Part shown: positions 45,990 through 61,300 of the stretch, in pieces
How the letters are laid out: every line of letters begins with the position of its first letter
Position numbering within the stretch: the first letter of the stretch is position 1
From: Magicicada septendecula
Lineage: Eukaryota; Arthropoda; Insecta; Hemiptera; Cicadidae
Assembly (NCBI GenBank): GCA_034769895.1
Contig: CM068369.1
Location: 429,995,479 to 430,059,478, forward strand
Length of the DNA stretch: 64,000 nucleotides
Direction: 5' to 3'
Made by a program: the position numbers and the translations under genes
The notes under the pieces: generated by a model
Databases searched by the model: none
What the model saw: only the letters and a program-made list of their open reading frames with translations
What the model was told of the DNA's origin: nothing

Positions 45990-48900
45990 ATTATTCACTG
46001 AAGGCCAAAGGCTCGCATGGTTGGGTACCTCAAAAGTCTGGATCCATTACGCAAGTAAAGAAGATTTTAAATTAGAACGATTTGAGTAGAGAAAACGATG
46101 CTGACCATGAAGGGGATGTAAATCTGTGACGCGGAGGAAGACCTGAAAATGACGGGGATGTAAAATTGGAAGACATTAGCATAGAAACAAGCAAAATGGA
46201 AGGGAAACTATTTTTTGATGAAAACCGTGACTCATCTGGATAGTAGCGCTACTAAGAAATGAAATTAAATACTGTTTTTAAATGAAATGATTTGTTTGGC
46301 TTTTAATTTGTAGTTTATAAACCTTTAATTCTCACAGCGTCTTGGTCGAGCTACTGAGAATGTTTTACAGTAGAATAATTGAAACGTTTAGTGCTAAGAC
46401 CAACAAAGTATTTATTAGTTACAAAAAACATTGTTGTTTTAAAGTCATCGTCATGGTAATTTTAATCATTCATGGCTGTTTTCTGCTTATGGCTACCTTT
46501 TCATATATTCCGTTTTCCAATGTACATTATACCAAAACAATAATCACATTGTATCTTGATCCTAAAATGTTTTTATTTTGTTTTATTACACCAATATACT
46601 TTTATATTTTTTTGTTGATTTGAATTTTTTTTTGAAAAGGCAATATTATTGAAATTGTTTTATTGGAATAATGACAACTATAGGCTTACATATTTTCCAA
46701 ATTATCCTTTTAGTTTCTTTACTTTTTGTTCTGTTATGTCTTGTTGCAGTATATACACTAATAATGGAAACGTCAGAGTATTACTCTGAAACACGTAAAA
46801 TTACTGAAAATAAAATAATTAGAAAATCGTGGAGTATAAATATGAATGTATCACCAGCCACGTTACATCTTCATTCTTCAGGTACTTTACGTTTGTCTTT
46901 ACTGATACAGTAATTCCAAACTGGTAAATTCTGAAGAAAATTATTTTTGATCTGTCACAAGTTATTCTAATTTATGTAAAAATAGAAGTATTCAATTTTA
47001 TAACTGAATATAAAAAATTACAATAAAATATTTACAATTTTTAATATAATGATACTCTTTAAGATTTTAAACCAGATCTTTCAACAAATATTGTAATGTG
47101 ACAAAAAAAACTTGACCTAATATTTGAGTAAATCCCATATAAAACATAGATAATAAAACAACCCCTAAGCTTAGCAAACAAACAAGAAAAGTAAAACACC
47201 CCAAAATGATAAATAAAGAAGAACAATGCAATGTAGGATAAAATAAACTGTATGTTAAATTAGTAAGAAATAACTATTTATATTATTAATGTTTATATGT
47301 GATCAGGACAATCAGTTACGAAGTGCAAAGATAATTGTGAGATAATAGTCACTAAATATACAGATAGGAATGTGAGTATTAGTGGCAGTGTATTGTGAAC
47401 AGAATACAATTACAACAAATCAAAAACAATATGTGAATACATAAAAAGAAAATGTAGACTGTGAAGGGACTGGTATTTAATGTACTTTAGGAGTAACCAT
47501 TCATTTAAAGGATTCAATATGTAAAGAACTAAAAGGTAACATTAGTAGTAGTTTAAGTCAATTGTTTAATGTTCATAGAATACTCTTAAGTTTTAATATT
47601 TGTTACTGACGATTCCCTATTTTGTTATTAATGTTAATTAAAGGGAAAATGCTATTGTTTGCTTAATTACAAATAATATGTCAAAACTTGTTTATAGTAA
47701 TAAGAAGTTATTAAACAAAATAGTTCTATTGTTCAATGTTGATTAGAGTTTGAGCATGATGGCTTAACATTATGTTAATATGTTTGTTGTGTGTTAATTA
47801 TTTTATCAGAAGCAATTCAAAAAATGAGTATGCAATGGACAATTTAATTTAATGTAATAAGAGTAATAATATACCAAGCCACCATTCCATATAACATTTG
47901 TAAATTGAAACATTGTACTATGAAGACGTATTAAGTAATAGGCCAATGTCTACATAAAAATTATTGTAAATCTAAAGTAAACCACCATATTATTGTAAAT
48001 TAACAAGAAGTGATATAAATCGTAAAATAGGCCTTAAATAAATGTTAACAACAACATTTTAATAGTTTAATATATTTGTAATATAATTTGGGAAGTGTCA
48101 AAACTTATATATAATGATCTGTAAGATAGAATTTTGTAAATTTCTAAATTAACTATTAGGGCACTCACATGTGTCATGTGAGGTGTCAAAATGTTTGTAT
48201 TTTTATTAGGAATATCATTCTGTTAACTAATTTAAGGTTTATTAAATATTAAATAGGGAGTAATTCCAATTATAAAATGTAAAAACTCGGTATATTAAAT
48301 AATCAGGTCACATGACACCTGAACCCAACGTTATTGACCAATAGGAATTTTGTTAATTTTGTTCAAGCCAGTTGAAAGAGAAAGGAAAACTCAACATTCT
48401 ATTGTTAGACACGAAAGTATCCAGAACACCTCTGTGCAGCTATGAGCCAAAAAGTATAACGAAGAATCAAATCTAAGTGGAAGAAAAAAAGTAAAATATT
48501 TTAAAACAGGAGAATCAAAATTAGAAAGAAGAAATGAAGATAATATAAAGTAATAATAAGTAAAAGAAGAACAAGTAAAAAAATAATATATTAAAGAAGA
48601 AAACATAAAGTGAATAAATAACTCTACAAGTAGGTGAGACTTTACCTTTTTATAATACCACTCTTACAACTACACAACACCAAGATTAAATCAGCTAACA
48701 CTTTTTTCAACAGAACACTAGTGGAAAGAAAAAAATAATTAACTTAAACACAGTGAACATTTTGTGTAATTTATTTTATTTGAAAAAACTGGTGGTGAAT
48801 ACAATTCGCAGAGAATTTGTTGGACAACAAGCCGCCATCTTGAAATGTTACTTTAATGCTGGGTAGAACCATGATGCATTGTATCGGCAATTGAATTGAA

Positions 48901-51700
48901 TTATTATTTTGTCACACTTTAATAAAATTAAATTTGTTTGTATTAGTCAGTAAGAATTAAATAATCCTTCTTGTGGGCATTTTAGAACTTTTCAATAGCA
49001 GTCTAAACAACCCGAAGATTAATGTATTAACTAAAGGTAAGATAGAAATCGAGTTGTGAAGAAGAGTCGATATGGGCAATTAAGAACTTCGACCTTAGAG
49101 TCATTAAAATGAATTTATGAAAATAAATGTTATTAATTATTCCCAATTATATGAGTTTTTATTTCTAGAGTAAAATATAATTACAGGGTTATTGTTTAAT
49201 AAAAGAAGAGTAAAACATTTTCGGCGATTTGAACTTCATCGTAAATAAAAGATCACGAAGATAACCTCCAATAGGCAACTCGATACTACAGTCGAATTGA
49301 AACATTGACAAGCCTAGTCCAGCTATACAAAGGAAATAATTATTAATTTTTTTTACTGAATCATCAGGCAAATAAATAATAATTATTTTTTTTACAAAAC
49401 ACATAAAGAAAGAGGGATTAAGGGATAGTATTGCATTATTACGCTACGGTAATTAAAATCGTTGATCGAAGTGAAAACTAGAACTCGCTAAACCCCTTAA
49501 GGTTAAACTTTATAATTTATAACCAAAAGAATATTTAAAGCTTCAGAAGCTCAAAAAGAAGCAGAAATTTCTCGTTACAATATCAATAATGGCATTACTC
49601 AGTAAATTATATTTAGGCCTATTTAACAATTACAATGAATTTGTTACCTAACTTACCAAATTTCAAGTGTATAATTTAGACTGTAGTAATCTTGACTTTC
49701 AGTTGGCCTCTGAAACCGTAACACAAAGTAGAGCCACGTCTGGAGTTGTATGACCGTATACAGTAGGTGTAGGAAACTACAAATTTCTTAGACAATAGTA
49801 AAGTTGTAGTTTAGAGTAAATTATTTGAGTAATTCCTTATCAAATTTGAGAAATCTGTTGCTAAATATTAATACAAACACTGTGGATGTTTTTATTAATC
49901 TTTAATCGCTTCTATCAAAACTTTTCAAATACTCAGACAACTTCTTTCAAGATACGGTGCTGAGTGAGAATGAAAACGGAAAGACGTAACGACTTTAACA
50001 TATGGCCACCCGCTAGTCTCTGTACTTGGGCTGCAAGAAAAAGACGACGGTTTCTAATTAATAAAATGCCTTACAGAATGATGAAAAATGTGTTTTCATA
50101 AAGTCTCTACGATTTCTCATGATATTCAAATTAACGCTCGAACTTCATCGGCAATATAAGTTTACGGTAGCAGTCACGTTTTGTAAAGTGCGGTCAGCAG
50201 AGAGTAATTTTGCCGCACGTGATTGCTGTAAAAGTGTCGTGACATTTTAAGAACACGAAACAGAGAATAAAGAAATCATTCTCTTAACTTTTTTATTGAA
50301 AGAAGCATTGTGAGAAAGATTATAAAAAGACAGGAAGAAATTTCTACATTTGATAAACAGTATGAGAGAAAGTAAGTTTTATAATTTATTGATGTATCGC
50401 GTATGGAACAGTTAAACGTTTGGTTTTTTATTCAAGATAAAGGAAATCGAGCTTTTGCTCATTCAAACGTAATGGCTGTTGGACTGAGAAGTTTTTGTGT
50501 GTATTTATAGTTCATTTAACAGCGGCCAGATGTTTACATTGATTAACTGGTGACTCTACACACACACGCGCGCGAGCGCACTCACACTGAAGAACATTTC
50601 CAGCAGGCGATAGATCTGTATTATTTGTTTTACTTTCTACTACTGAGGGTTTGAACTCTTATTAGTGGTATACCTAATTAGTGCCACAGATAAATAATTA
50701 GGAAATTACCCCGCTATTTAACCTAAAACAATTTCATGAATACTTTTACACATTTATTACAGTCCCCAAACTTGAAAAATATAACAATTTAAAATAAAGT
50801 TGACATTGCTGCGAATAGCTATCGCGACTTGTAATTAGGTCAAGTCTCTGTTTACCAATTTACGTGTCACTGAATAACAGGTACCAATTGTATAAACCAT
50901 TTTTGCTTTTTATATGACGGGTGGTCAGTGGAAACAGTGTCTCGTGTGTCTGCACTTGGCTGCACGGCTTTCAAGAAAGTTCAGTTCGTTCTTTCATAGA
51001 GGATTGATTACCAGAAGGATCAAAAACAGAAACTTTTTCTCCGGTAATGTCGAGAATTACTTGAGAGTTTAGCTTATATAGATGGCGATGAGAATTTTGT
51101 ATGTTGCAGGTGCTGCGTACAATTAGTTGACTCTAAAGAATAATGTAAGCAGAAGTCAGCGCCTGAATTTTTGTCTCTTGTTTTAGCTTTTGTACATTTT
51201 TTACAGTATTTTTATTATATACATTTTTCATTTGTAGATTTATAGCTTAAATCTTTTATTATTTATTGGTCAATGAAGCAAACCCTTAGGTCTAATTCCA
51301 TGCACTTATTGGTCTCCAGTCCTTTGCACACAACATACATTTAGTAACGGAGTTGCCATCTCTAAACCTAAACAATTTTAATTCATAGTTTCTGTCCTTG
51401 CCAGTTGGTATTTATTCTCTACAACATTTGCTAGTGTTGACTAGTTTTTATTTAGTATTCTCACCAACGGACCTTAAAGCTGGGTAACTGATTAACGCAT
51501 GAGTTTTGTGCGGTTTTTAAATCAGTCCTTACATAGTTGTCACTGCTTCCACTTTACACGACTAAAGATACTGAATGGGATGGGTCGTTAGTGTATGAGC
51601 ATTATCATATACAAAGTTATAGTTACTTTATTTTTGACTGCACAAGCGTGTGGCAGACAAAGATTTCTGATTAACTGGAAACTAATAGACTAATAAATGA
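45990..51700. other. Very AT-rich intergenic DNA, no gene recognised
   Basis: The longest stretch in the window with no recognisable element. Two hydrophobic frames (46,342-46,623 and 46,671-46,913) look like translated AT-rich DNA. A CA/CG run lies at about 50,560-50,590. Confidence 0.5.
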
Positions 51701-51705
51701 GACGT

Positions 51706-52335
<630 letters not shown>

Positions 52336-52399
52336 AAATAATATAATATGTTTTAAGCTGCAATAGGCACTAAATGGTGTAGGCCTAAATATTCTTTCT

Positions 52400-52860
52400 C
52401 ATGCATTATTGTTACTACTACGGATTCATCTCTTCACGTTCTTTTTCAATTCCTGCGATTGGTCGACTCATTTGTTATTTAGATTTTTGTAGGTAGCTTT
52501 TCTCTATCCACAAGTTTGTTCTTTAATTTAGTTCGATTCTTTTTATATTTTCGTTAATATTATTATTTTTAGTTCCCCTCTGAGGAAGTTGTTTCTTATG
52601 GAACCAAGTTTTGTGAACCCTTGTACATAGGAACTTGGAGTTGTATTCTACTTGCTTGTTTCCTGCTGTTGTCCACGTTTTGCTACCATATGTAAAGCAA
52701 CAACACCTGTAATTTAGTAGAATTGTAAACGGGTGTCTTCTTGTTTCTTCTCATGATGTTTGTATGAGTATTCAGTTTATGTTCAACATCTTGATTACAG
52801 TCTCAAACGTGTAAGATTTCAACCCAGATATCTGTAAAGTTTTATCTACTCTAGTACTCC
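52400..52860 (-). pseudogene. Possible non-LTR retrotransposon remnant (post-RT region)
   Basis: On the minus strand, FTYGSKTWTTAGNKQVEY matches the L-YGSETWT block that follows the reverse transcriptase in many arthropod elements. It is preceded by SGLKSYTFETVIK-like sequence in the expected place. The frame is broken repeatedly and the match is short, so this is tentative. Confidence 0.4.
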
Positions 52861-53031
52861 TTTAGACTGAACTTTATGCCTCCGGAGAGGAATGTGAAAT
52901 TGAGAGGAAGCGTAGACACGAGGACATGCAGCGGTGTAAACAAACAACTACTACTGAGAAATACCGATTCACAGTACATTATCAAAACTCACTCAACGCT
53001 CATTAAACGTTAAAACCAGTAAACTTTGACG

Positions 53032-53358
53032 CTACGTGTTGTACAAGAATTGGCACTGTAAAATATTATTAGTATTAAAATCTAATGTCAAATTCATACA
53101 GCTTAACACTTCGAAATGTAATAGATGGCTTACATTTTTAACAGGGTGAGCTAACTCCTCATCTGTTTCCTCTTCCCTGTCAGCATTGACACTGCGATCA
53201 GATTCACTGTCACTGCTGGCATTATCGTCATCCAAATCTGATGTGATCATAATCTTGTCAATAATTTCTGGTATTATCCCGTCACTTTCCCAGTAGTAGT
53301 TCTCTACCTCTCAGACTTTCTTGCAGTACTCTACCCAGTCACTTTCAGTTACCGACAT
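53032..53358 (-). pseudogene. Acidic frame with one stop, possible gene or transposon exon
   Basis: The minus-strand frame begins with MSVTESDWVEYCKKV (ATG at 53,358), meets a TGA at 53,313-53,311, and continues as IIDKIMITSDLDDDNASS with an Asp/Glu/Ser-rich tail (ESDRSVNADREEETDEE). A GTAAGC splice-donor-like site follows the VKN codons near 53,130. The unusual composition for this AT-rich region suggests a former exon, of a host gene or a transposase, but no family is recognised. Confidence 0.3.
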
Positions 53359-53640
53359 TGCTGCATGCTAAGTTATTTCGTCAATTCCGTAAAATTAAGA
53401 CTTCCATGACTGTTGCAATTCAATTCAATAAGATTGAGGTCGCATATAGAGAGGAAGCCGTACAACAGTATGGCCCTTGCTTGATAAAAATTGATCAGTC
53501 TTTTACTGATCTGCTGCTATAAGGATAATTCACTCACTAACTGAAAGTAACTAAAATACACTAATACTAAACGATAGCTCACAAATTCATATTTTTAATG
53601 TTACTATAACACAGTTACTTGAACAAAGCAGTGTAAACAC

Positions 53641-54117
53641 AGTTGTAAACACAAAACCAATAATACGTAGTCTTTGAATGCATTTAATTCCGCAACGGGA
53701 AAACCAGATTGCATTTAAATTACCAAGTGCGTAATGTCTGATTCCCTTTGTGAATGGATGCTAATCTGATTGTCAACAGGGTATGGCAGCTATCATGAAT
53801 TTAACAAACAAGCTATGGATTTGGCAGGTATGGCTTTGACAAACAAACGCTACTAACACAAACACACTCACTCATTACTTGAACAGTACTAAGTTGTAAA
53901 CACAAAACCAATAATACGTAGTCTTTGAACGCACTTAATTCCGCAACGGTGAAAACCAGACTGCATTTAAATTACCAAGTGCGTAATGTCTGATTCCCTT
54001 TGTGAATAGATTGTCAACAGTGTATGGCAGCTATCATGAATTTAACAAACAAGCTATGAATTTGGCAGGTATGGCTTTGACAAACAAACGCTACTAACAC
54101 AAACACACTCACTCATA
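53641..54117 (+). repeat. Tandem duplication, two ~250-bp units
   Basis: Unit 1 starts at 53,641 and unit 2 at 53,892, both with AGTTGTAAACACAAAACCAA. They share AATTCCGCAACGG, GTGCGTAATGTCTGATTCCC, GGCAGCTATCATGAATTTAA and AACACAAACACACTCACTCA. Unit 2 lacks a ~15-bp segment. Similarity is high, so the duplication is fairly recent. Confidence 0.93.
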
Positions 54118-54119
54118 CT

Positions 54120-57100
54120 TTACCCCCCTCCATAAGAGACACAGAGTTAGTCTCATGCAGTATCAGTTTGTAAATAGTACTATTTTTTACCTAACTGGTT
54201 GTGTTTTCGAAAAGATCATAATATTGGTTTTGTGGCTGGTAATTTTTACGTAATTTCCTGAGCATATTTTGGATAGTGTGTATACGTACATTAAAGGGGT
54301 TCTTCACTCTCCGCAGTTAACGTCAGATCACCAGCATATAAAATTAAGTTGAATCCTTAAGTATGCTACTTCATATTTTCCTCTCTTCATTTCCCTGTAC
54401 TGATCACATAACTGAGTTGTGTGTGTGTGTGTGTTGAAAAAAAAACAATGTATCACAAATTTTATATATATACAATGTACACACACACGCGCACGCGTCT
54501 GTCTGAACATACAAACAAACACACGTTTACAGTCTTATTTACTTATTTATAGCATGGTGTTCAAGGATTTTATGACAAATACAAAATGCTGAGTAAGACT
54601 ATAAATAATAGGGATCATAACTGCTTTCTAATAGCGGTCTTAACAGAGTCTAATTCTAATTATTTTGCATCGTGTATCAAACAATAAAAGTTTGGTGTTA
54701 ATCTGACAGTTTTTACATTTTATTCTATTAACTATTACAAATTTACCTGCCTCAAAATGATGTCTGGGTCCTCAAATTCATTACTGATGGCAACTGTAGG
54801 CCAAGACTGTGCAAACCACACCACAGTTTACTTGTCTTTAACATCTGTAGATAAACTTTGGCTGCCACAACTTAATCATTGTGGTACAAACAGAGGAACT
54901 ATTAACTTTATCGCGATTTTCTTTGTTAGTCTTATTAGCGCCATACAGTTTCCCATCGTGTTTTTGTCTGTGTGTTGCTGTTGCTGTTCAGAGCTCTGTG
55001 GTAAATAAACTTTTAATATGTAGTTTTTAATTTTTAAAGTATACAAAAAAACTGTACTGAATTTCATTGCCTCATTAGTAATTTTTTCGTTCAGTATTCC
55101 CTCCAAAACACACACGCGCGCGAGTGCGCACATACAAGCATAGGAGCATTATCGCACAGTTTATATAGATTACATTTATTCAAAAACATCCTATACCAAT
55201 CGCATTGTAACTATTCAGGGATTCTACACTAATTTGTATTGTAAACAGACAAGCATAATCCATCTATCCATGATCGAATCTCTCTACGAGGACTACAGTC
55301 TCTCGTACTCTGCATGTGTCAATCACATGTTGGAAGCCTCTCTTCTACATGTCATCGTGTATGTCCTGTCTGTACCATTTCGTCGTCTGGGTGGAACCCG
55401 TCTAAACGACGTTTTGGGCCAATAATCACCAGACCTCCGTTCTGCGTGGCCATATCATACGAGGCGCTTAGTACTTATGGTGTCGTTTTATCAACATGAA
55501 GTTGCCTCCTGACGTAAAGAGTACAGAAATCTGCTTGTTTATCAGTAAGAGTATATGGAAAGCTTGCAAATTAGGGATTAACGTTGTGATGCTACATTTC
55601 ATCACATATGTATAAGATATATTATAACAATAAGATATCAATAACAAGTACTAGCACAAGCCATGAAGGGGAAAAAACTTTTTAAGAAGTATGTAATAAA
55701 CATTAAAATATCAATTCCAACATCCAACAAAAGTAATCAAAGAAGATTAAATAAATAATTTGTAAGAAACCGTAGTTATAAAAAGAAATTCAGAAGAAAA
55801 CAAGGAAAGAAAAATTTCTAATAACGTGACAAAAACCCAATAGTTGGTAGGTGAGGGGCATGAACAAATCCAACATAAACCAATCTAACATGAACTACAG
55901 ATATATTGATAATAAAAAATGAAACGTGCGACAATGTATACCAAAAGAAGAATCAACATTTAATAGAAGAAATGAGAACCTGGATTCGAACTTGGAAACA
56001 GAAGTTTGGACCAAGAGACATAACAAATAGACCCAATTTAATAAGTAAACTAGTCCCATTCTTTTGAGTAACGATAACCTTGGTAGGAAGACCCAATAAA
56101 TATAAAACAAAGTTAAGAATACAATGCAATAGAATAAATAATAACAGAATATGTACTAGTATAAGAAACCGTTGTAAGTCAATAAACTAAAACAAGTAAA
56201 GGTAGTGAGAGTGGACTCCCAAAGTAATTGAGTGATGATCAAAAGATCATGATATAAACCAGTGGGGAGGTGAAAGTTAATGGGGGAAATTAAAGTGATA
56301 ATGGTCTTATGAACCACATATATGAAAGTAAGAACCAAAATATAGTGTAAAGTGTTTTTTTTTGTATTTTATAAACTACAATGTTCTATTTCATGACCAA
56401 TTATTTATTCATAAGGTTATAAACACATAATAATTTTAAAATTGTAAACAGTTATTGTTTGTTATGATATAATTTAGATAATAGGAATAGTGATATACAA
56501 AAGAGTTAGTATACACCCATGTTTAGTTGTGTTAGAAGTCGTTAATATGGGGAGCCTGTGTGCACCATTAATTTCAATATTATAAATAGTTTTGTTGAAA
56601 AAAAATGTTAATTGTTTATAGAAAAGGATGTTCATAAATTATTCAAATATGTTAATCAGGTAATTGGGAAGGATCTAATTGTATAAAAAAGCTATTATAC
56701 AGAAATAACTAACTGCTAGACATATAGGCCCAAAGAATTGAACCAGACTCAAGCAACATTAAATTATTTAGATAAACATTACCAAATTAAATAAAACCAA
56801 AAATAAAAGCTTGATTGTGATAAAATAGAAAGATGTTAATGGAAGGAGATGTATAATCCATCCATTACTGTCATAATGTGGACAGGAAGCATAATTGTAA
56901 AGTGTTTAGTAAGCCACTTAGCTGACATGGCTTCAGTATTATTGTTATTGTCAGAAAAATAGGTACCGGTATTTAAATTAATGATATTGTATGTAAAGTA
57001 GGAATACTCAGAAGTATGTTTAGTAGTAAGAATAACAATGTTAGAAAATATTAGATATGTAAGACATACAATAGAAATGTCAAACAAGATTAGGTCAATG

Positions 57101-60020
57101 CCTCAAAACACAAAATTATAAACCTGTCAACACAGCCGATAAGATGCCAAAATGGGGCATAATCAGTATCAAAACGATTTAGTTTTGATAAAAAATTAAA
57201 TGGTACTAATTAGACATAAATTAAAGTTAAAATAAATAAAAAGTAATGTGAGGTGACAGAATTAAAATCGCCAGTTTTCAAATAGTTTTTAGTCACGTGA
57301 CTTGGGGTCAGAAATTTAGACCAATCAAAAAACACAAAAGCCAGGTCACCAACGGAATTTAAACTTATTTTCAGGAACAATTGATTGTTAGGCGTTAAAC
57401 CAAAAACTTCAACAGCGTATTGGTGGCCGTAAAAATTAATATAAACTGAAAGAAAACTTACTCCAGGAGGGGCATTTCCAGTAAAACATAACACAGAAAA
57501 GATCTACAGCACATGACACGGCACCAGAACCAAGAAAAACCAATACACTGATAAGAATTTTAGAAAATAGCCACTCAACCCAAGGCGTCCATTCCAATAA
57601 TATACAACCACTCGGTGAGGAAATTTTGGTTAAACCCAGGAGACCACTACATAACATCACAACACAATTTCCACCAAAAAACATAGCTATTCCAGATAAA
57701 GGAGGCTATATACAAACTATTACTATAAACTATTATAACTAAAACTTTATTTAAAGCACTCTAATTGGATTTAAAAAAATATATTTTTTCGAAATACGAA
57801 TCAGGCAGTCGGCCATGTTTCATTTTCGGCATTCGCTCTAAGTACTATTGGAACTTCTGAAAGTGAATAATTTTGACAAACATTATTACATACACTTTGT
57901 TAGTTGATAAGAGGTAGATATATGTTTGTAATGCATTGTATTTTTAAGTGAAAGCATATTTCCTATCTTTCCTAGCAGCTTCAAGGCCCATTACCTGAGA
58001 AATACAAAATATATATTGTGAAATTTGTTTTGTTGCCGACTATTTGTCACGGCGGATGAACTTATCCAACTGTAAATGTTCGACTAATAGAACGGCAATT
58101 TGATCAATGTTTTAAAGAGATAACGAATAAAAAATATAATTTGTCAATCATATCAGTTCTATTTTATTTCGGAAAAGTGATTATAAAGATCATTAATTAC
58201 AGGAGACAGAAGAGAAAATTTGTAGTGGGCGCAAGGATATCTAGCACGCATCCAGCAAAGCGAATAAGTATATAGCCAGACACGAAAGTAGATCCAGTGG
58301 GCTGCGTAACACGATCTGTTTAACAATTACAGAACAAATATTATTCACTCGCCGATTTCAAACGAACGGTGGCACACTACATTCTCATCCCTATAAAATC
58401 GTTGTTAATCAACGAATACTGAAATACCATATAGTAAACGATAACCAAATAACTGATAGAAATAATAGTCACGAATATAAGAACACTTACAAATCGATTG
58501 ACGATTACAAACAAGTTTTAAAAGGCAAATTTATTCGTTATCCGGGCATACAAGACACATCGCGAAAGCATCTGCGTTTTATTAAACTCCCGTACACTAA
58601 TCAGTTTTATTACAACGTACAAAGAAAAATAACGCATAAGAAATAAATATAAATAAAAATGTGACTGACAGTTAAGATTTACAGAGTAAGCTAAAAGACA
58701 GTGATCTCAATTATTGATAAGAAAACGGTCAATTAAAAATTAAATGAAAATATCAGAGGAAGTGTTCAAAGTCTTGTGTCTGTTCAGACTGGTCAAAACC
58801 TTTAAGAGTTTACATTTTTTTCACGACTTATAAAAACAATTGAGATTTCAAAAAAATTGCAAGCTGTCAAATCACGTGGCTGCCACAGCCATTCAGTTGT
58901 TCCACGGCTGTCCTCATTCATTCAGGAAAAAGATTGATTGAGGCATCTCTTTGCTTAAAGATCATAGTGAGGAGATGCTCCATCTCGCTGCCAAACACAA
59001 GATTCTTTAAAATCCCGTAATAGTGTATCGTAACATATGAAACAAGTGTTACATTTCCGACGAAGGAAAAAGCTATTACGCATAAGCAAAATATCAAATG
59101 AAATGAGCATATGCAAGAAGGGATATGTAAAATATATTGTTTTTTGTGTGTTTTTCTTTAGATATTAACTGTAAGTACTTTAAATTGCTGGCCGTAATTA
59201 TACAAGGGTTTCAGCATACCACTAAACGCAATTACGTCGTTTTACTAGGTTATTTAATTTGAATTGTAAAGTCTCGTATAAAACTGATAAGGGAACATAA
59301 ACTTAACAATACTCCTACAATATTCTTCATGGACGGTAGCAGAAGTATGTTTACCATAATTCCATCACTGAAGAATATATTACTCGTTTTTTGCATACTT
59401 AAACCCTAAATCCAATGCAGACACAAAATTTTTTGAACATCAGTTGAATAATACTTATGGTAATTATATATTTATTACCATAATAATTATATAATTAATA
59501 TTAACTGTAAAACCTAATTTTCTCAACTGTTAGGAAATATTTCAGGATTTAAATATAAATGTGTCTTCAGGGATAAGCTGACTTTTAGGTCAGTCTATAT
59601 TAAGAAGTACGTTAAACTAGAACTATTTAGTCACTAATTTTTTATTATTGTTATTAACGCAATAGGAATATATTAGTATTTTTGCTTTTAGATTTTTGTT
59701 AAGTATCTTAATGAGTTATGTGAATACCGTATCATAATAATAACTACGTACATCTCAGTTGTTACTTATTCACTGGAAACGTATTGCAAAATAATAAGTG
59801 TTTCTCTCGTTGTATAAGATTACTCATAATTACGGTGTAATGTTTAAAATGTGTGATATTCACACTGGGGTATATCACGAGCAAAAAGTTATAAGATACA
59901 CGTATTTTATATAAACGTTTGAGAAACAAAAGTAATCTATCTAGAAGGGTAGACTCATGTACGCCCCCCCTCTCTCTCTCACTCTCTCCCTCTCTCTCTC
60001 TCTCTCTCTTTATTTATCTG

Positions 60021-60055
<35 letters not shown>

Positions 60056-60545
60056 GTATGTTTTACTTAGCCTTCTTTGTTTTAAAAATATATTTAAAAT
60101 TTTTAACTACTTTCATTTAATTAAAGTAGTACATATTTACGATGATGTAAAAAACGCAGAGTAATTAGATTAATAAATTTTAATCCACCGCTAAATAAAA
60201 CAAAAAGCAAACTGTTATGTGAATCTGATGCCTACACAGACTTTATGATGGCTGAAGGACCTAAATGTTTTAGCTTTTACACTCGACAGACTACAAGTGT
60301 GAGTATGTTGTGCTCGGTATCTTAATCTTTTGCCTTTAGTGGTCTCGTCTTCGTGTCGTCACGTTATCGACTCAGAACAACAACGATGTTTCCAGAAGTT
60401 CAATGACTCTGAAAAATATTTTCACTCCTTGTGCACGTACGTCTGTGTATTTGCATTTATATGATTAAATAAAAACCTATAGAATGTACCGATTACAAGA
60501 AATCACTATATATTACAATTGATTTAAACATTGAAAATTTTACAG
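54120..60545. other. AT-rich intergenic DNA, no gene recognised
   Basis: Short (GT)n and CA/CG runs lie at about 54,418-54,434, 54,478-54,498 and 55,109-55,130. A Cys-rich frame at 54,757-55,008 and less AT-rich sequence at 55,255-55,500 show no family match. 56-57.7 kb is stop-dense. Confidence 0.45.
59966..60055. repeat. (CT)n followed by (TCTA)n microsatellite
   Basis: CT-rich repeats cover about 59,969-60,009, then about seven TCTA units at about 60,020-60,052. Confidence 0.92.
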
Positions 60546-60550
60546 AACAT

Positions 60551-61300
60551 ATTACTTCCATGTTCCATAAAGAAATGGAAGTATGGTGATGGCCAAAACA
60601 TCGTGTTCGAGATAAGGGCTGATTCCGGTTGTACTACCCTCAAAACATGAAGAAAAGTCATTTTCTGAAAAGTATCTGTGTGTGTGTGTGTGTGTGTGTA
60701 TGTGTCGCCATTTTTTCTATGGCAAACGATAACTGCCGCAAATTCAAACAGAATCAAATAATGTTTTGCAGCAAATATTTACTTAAGTTGTAGAGGACTC
60801 AAGGTCTATTGATTTTGGTAAAGATCGGTTAAGGGGGAGGGGTAGTTTACCTGCAACGTTTTACGTTTTAACAAGAGTAAAGTACTTAATTTTGATAAAT
60901 AATGTATCCTGAAAAGAAGGTCATAAAAATCAACTGTTGAAAGGTATAGATGAAATATCTATAAATAAAAAGGGTACTTGAAGGGGAGGGGGTAATTTTT
61001 TATAAATGAAAATGATAGTTGTAGGGGGAGTGTGTAATGTTTTATATGTGTACTACGTTATCGGCAAAAAAGAAGTAGTTTCTATGGTAATATTTCATTT
61101 CACTTTGTCAAAGTTTCAAATTTGTCAATTTATATTTAATTGATTTTAAACATAAATCTTAAAACATGGAAGTCATGTAATTCTCCATACCGATTTTTAC
61201 TTCCATATTCCTTAAGGAAATGGAAGTATGGTGATGGCAAAAAAAATCGTGTTCGAGATTATTGCAGATTCTGATTGTACTACACTCAAAACATGAAAAA
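60551..61300 (+). repeat. Non-coding transposon family, short copy plus a truncated second start
   Basis: 60,551-61,197 follows the same order as 16,880-18,335: the ACTTCCATGTTCC / ATGGAAGT palindrome, a CATCGTGTTCGAGAT block, (GT)n, one 160-bp unit (60,716-60,875), the GGGGA-rich segment and the GGAAGTCATGTAATTCTCC end. A second start block (ACTTCCATATTCCTTAAGG) follows at 61,198 and stops after ~100 bp, where the inverted end block of the satellite array begins. Confidence 0.82.
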
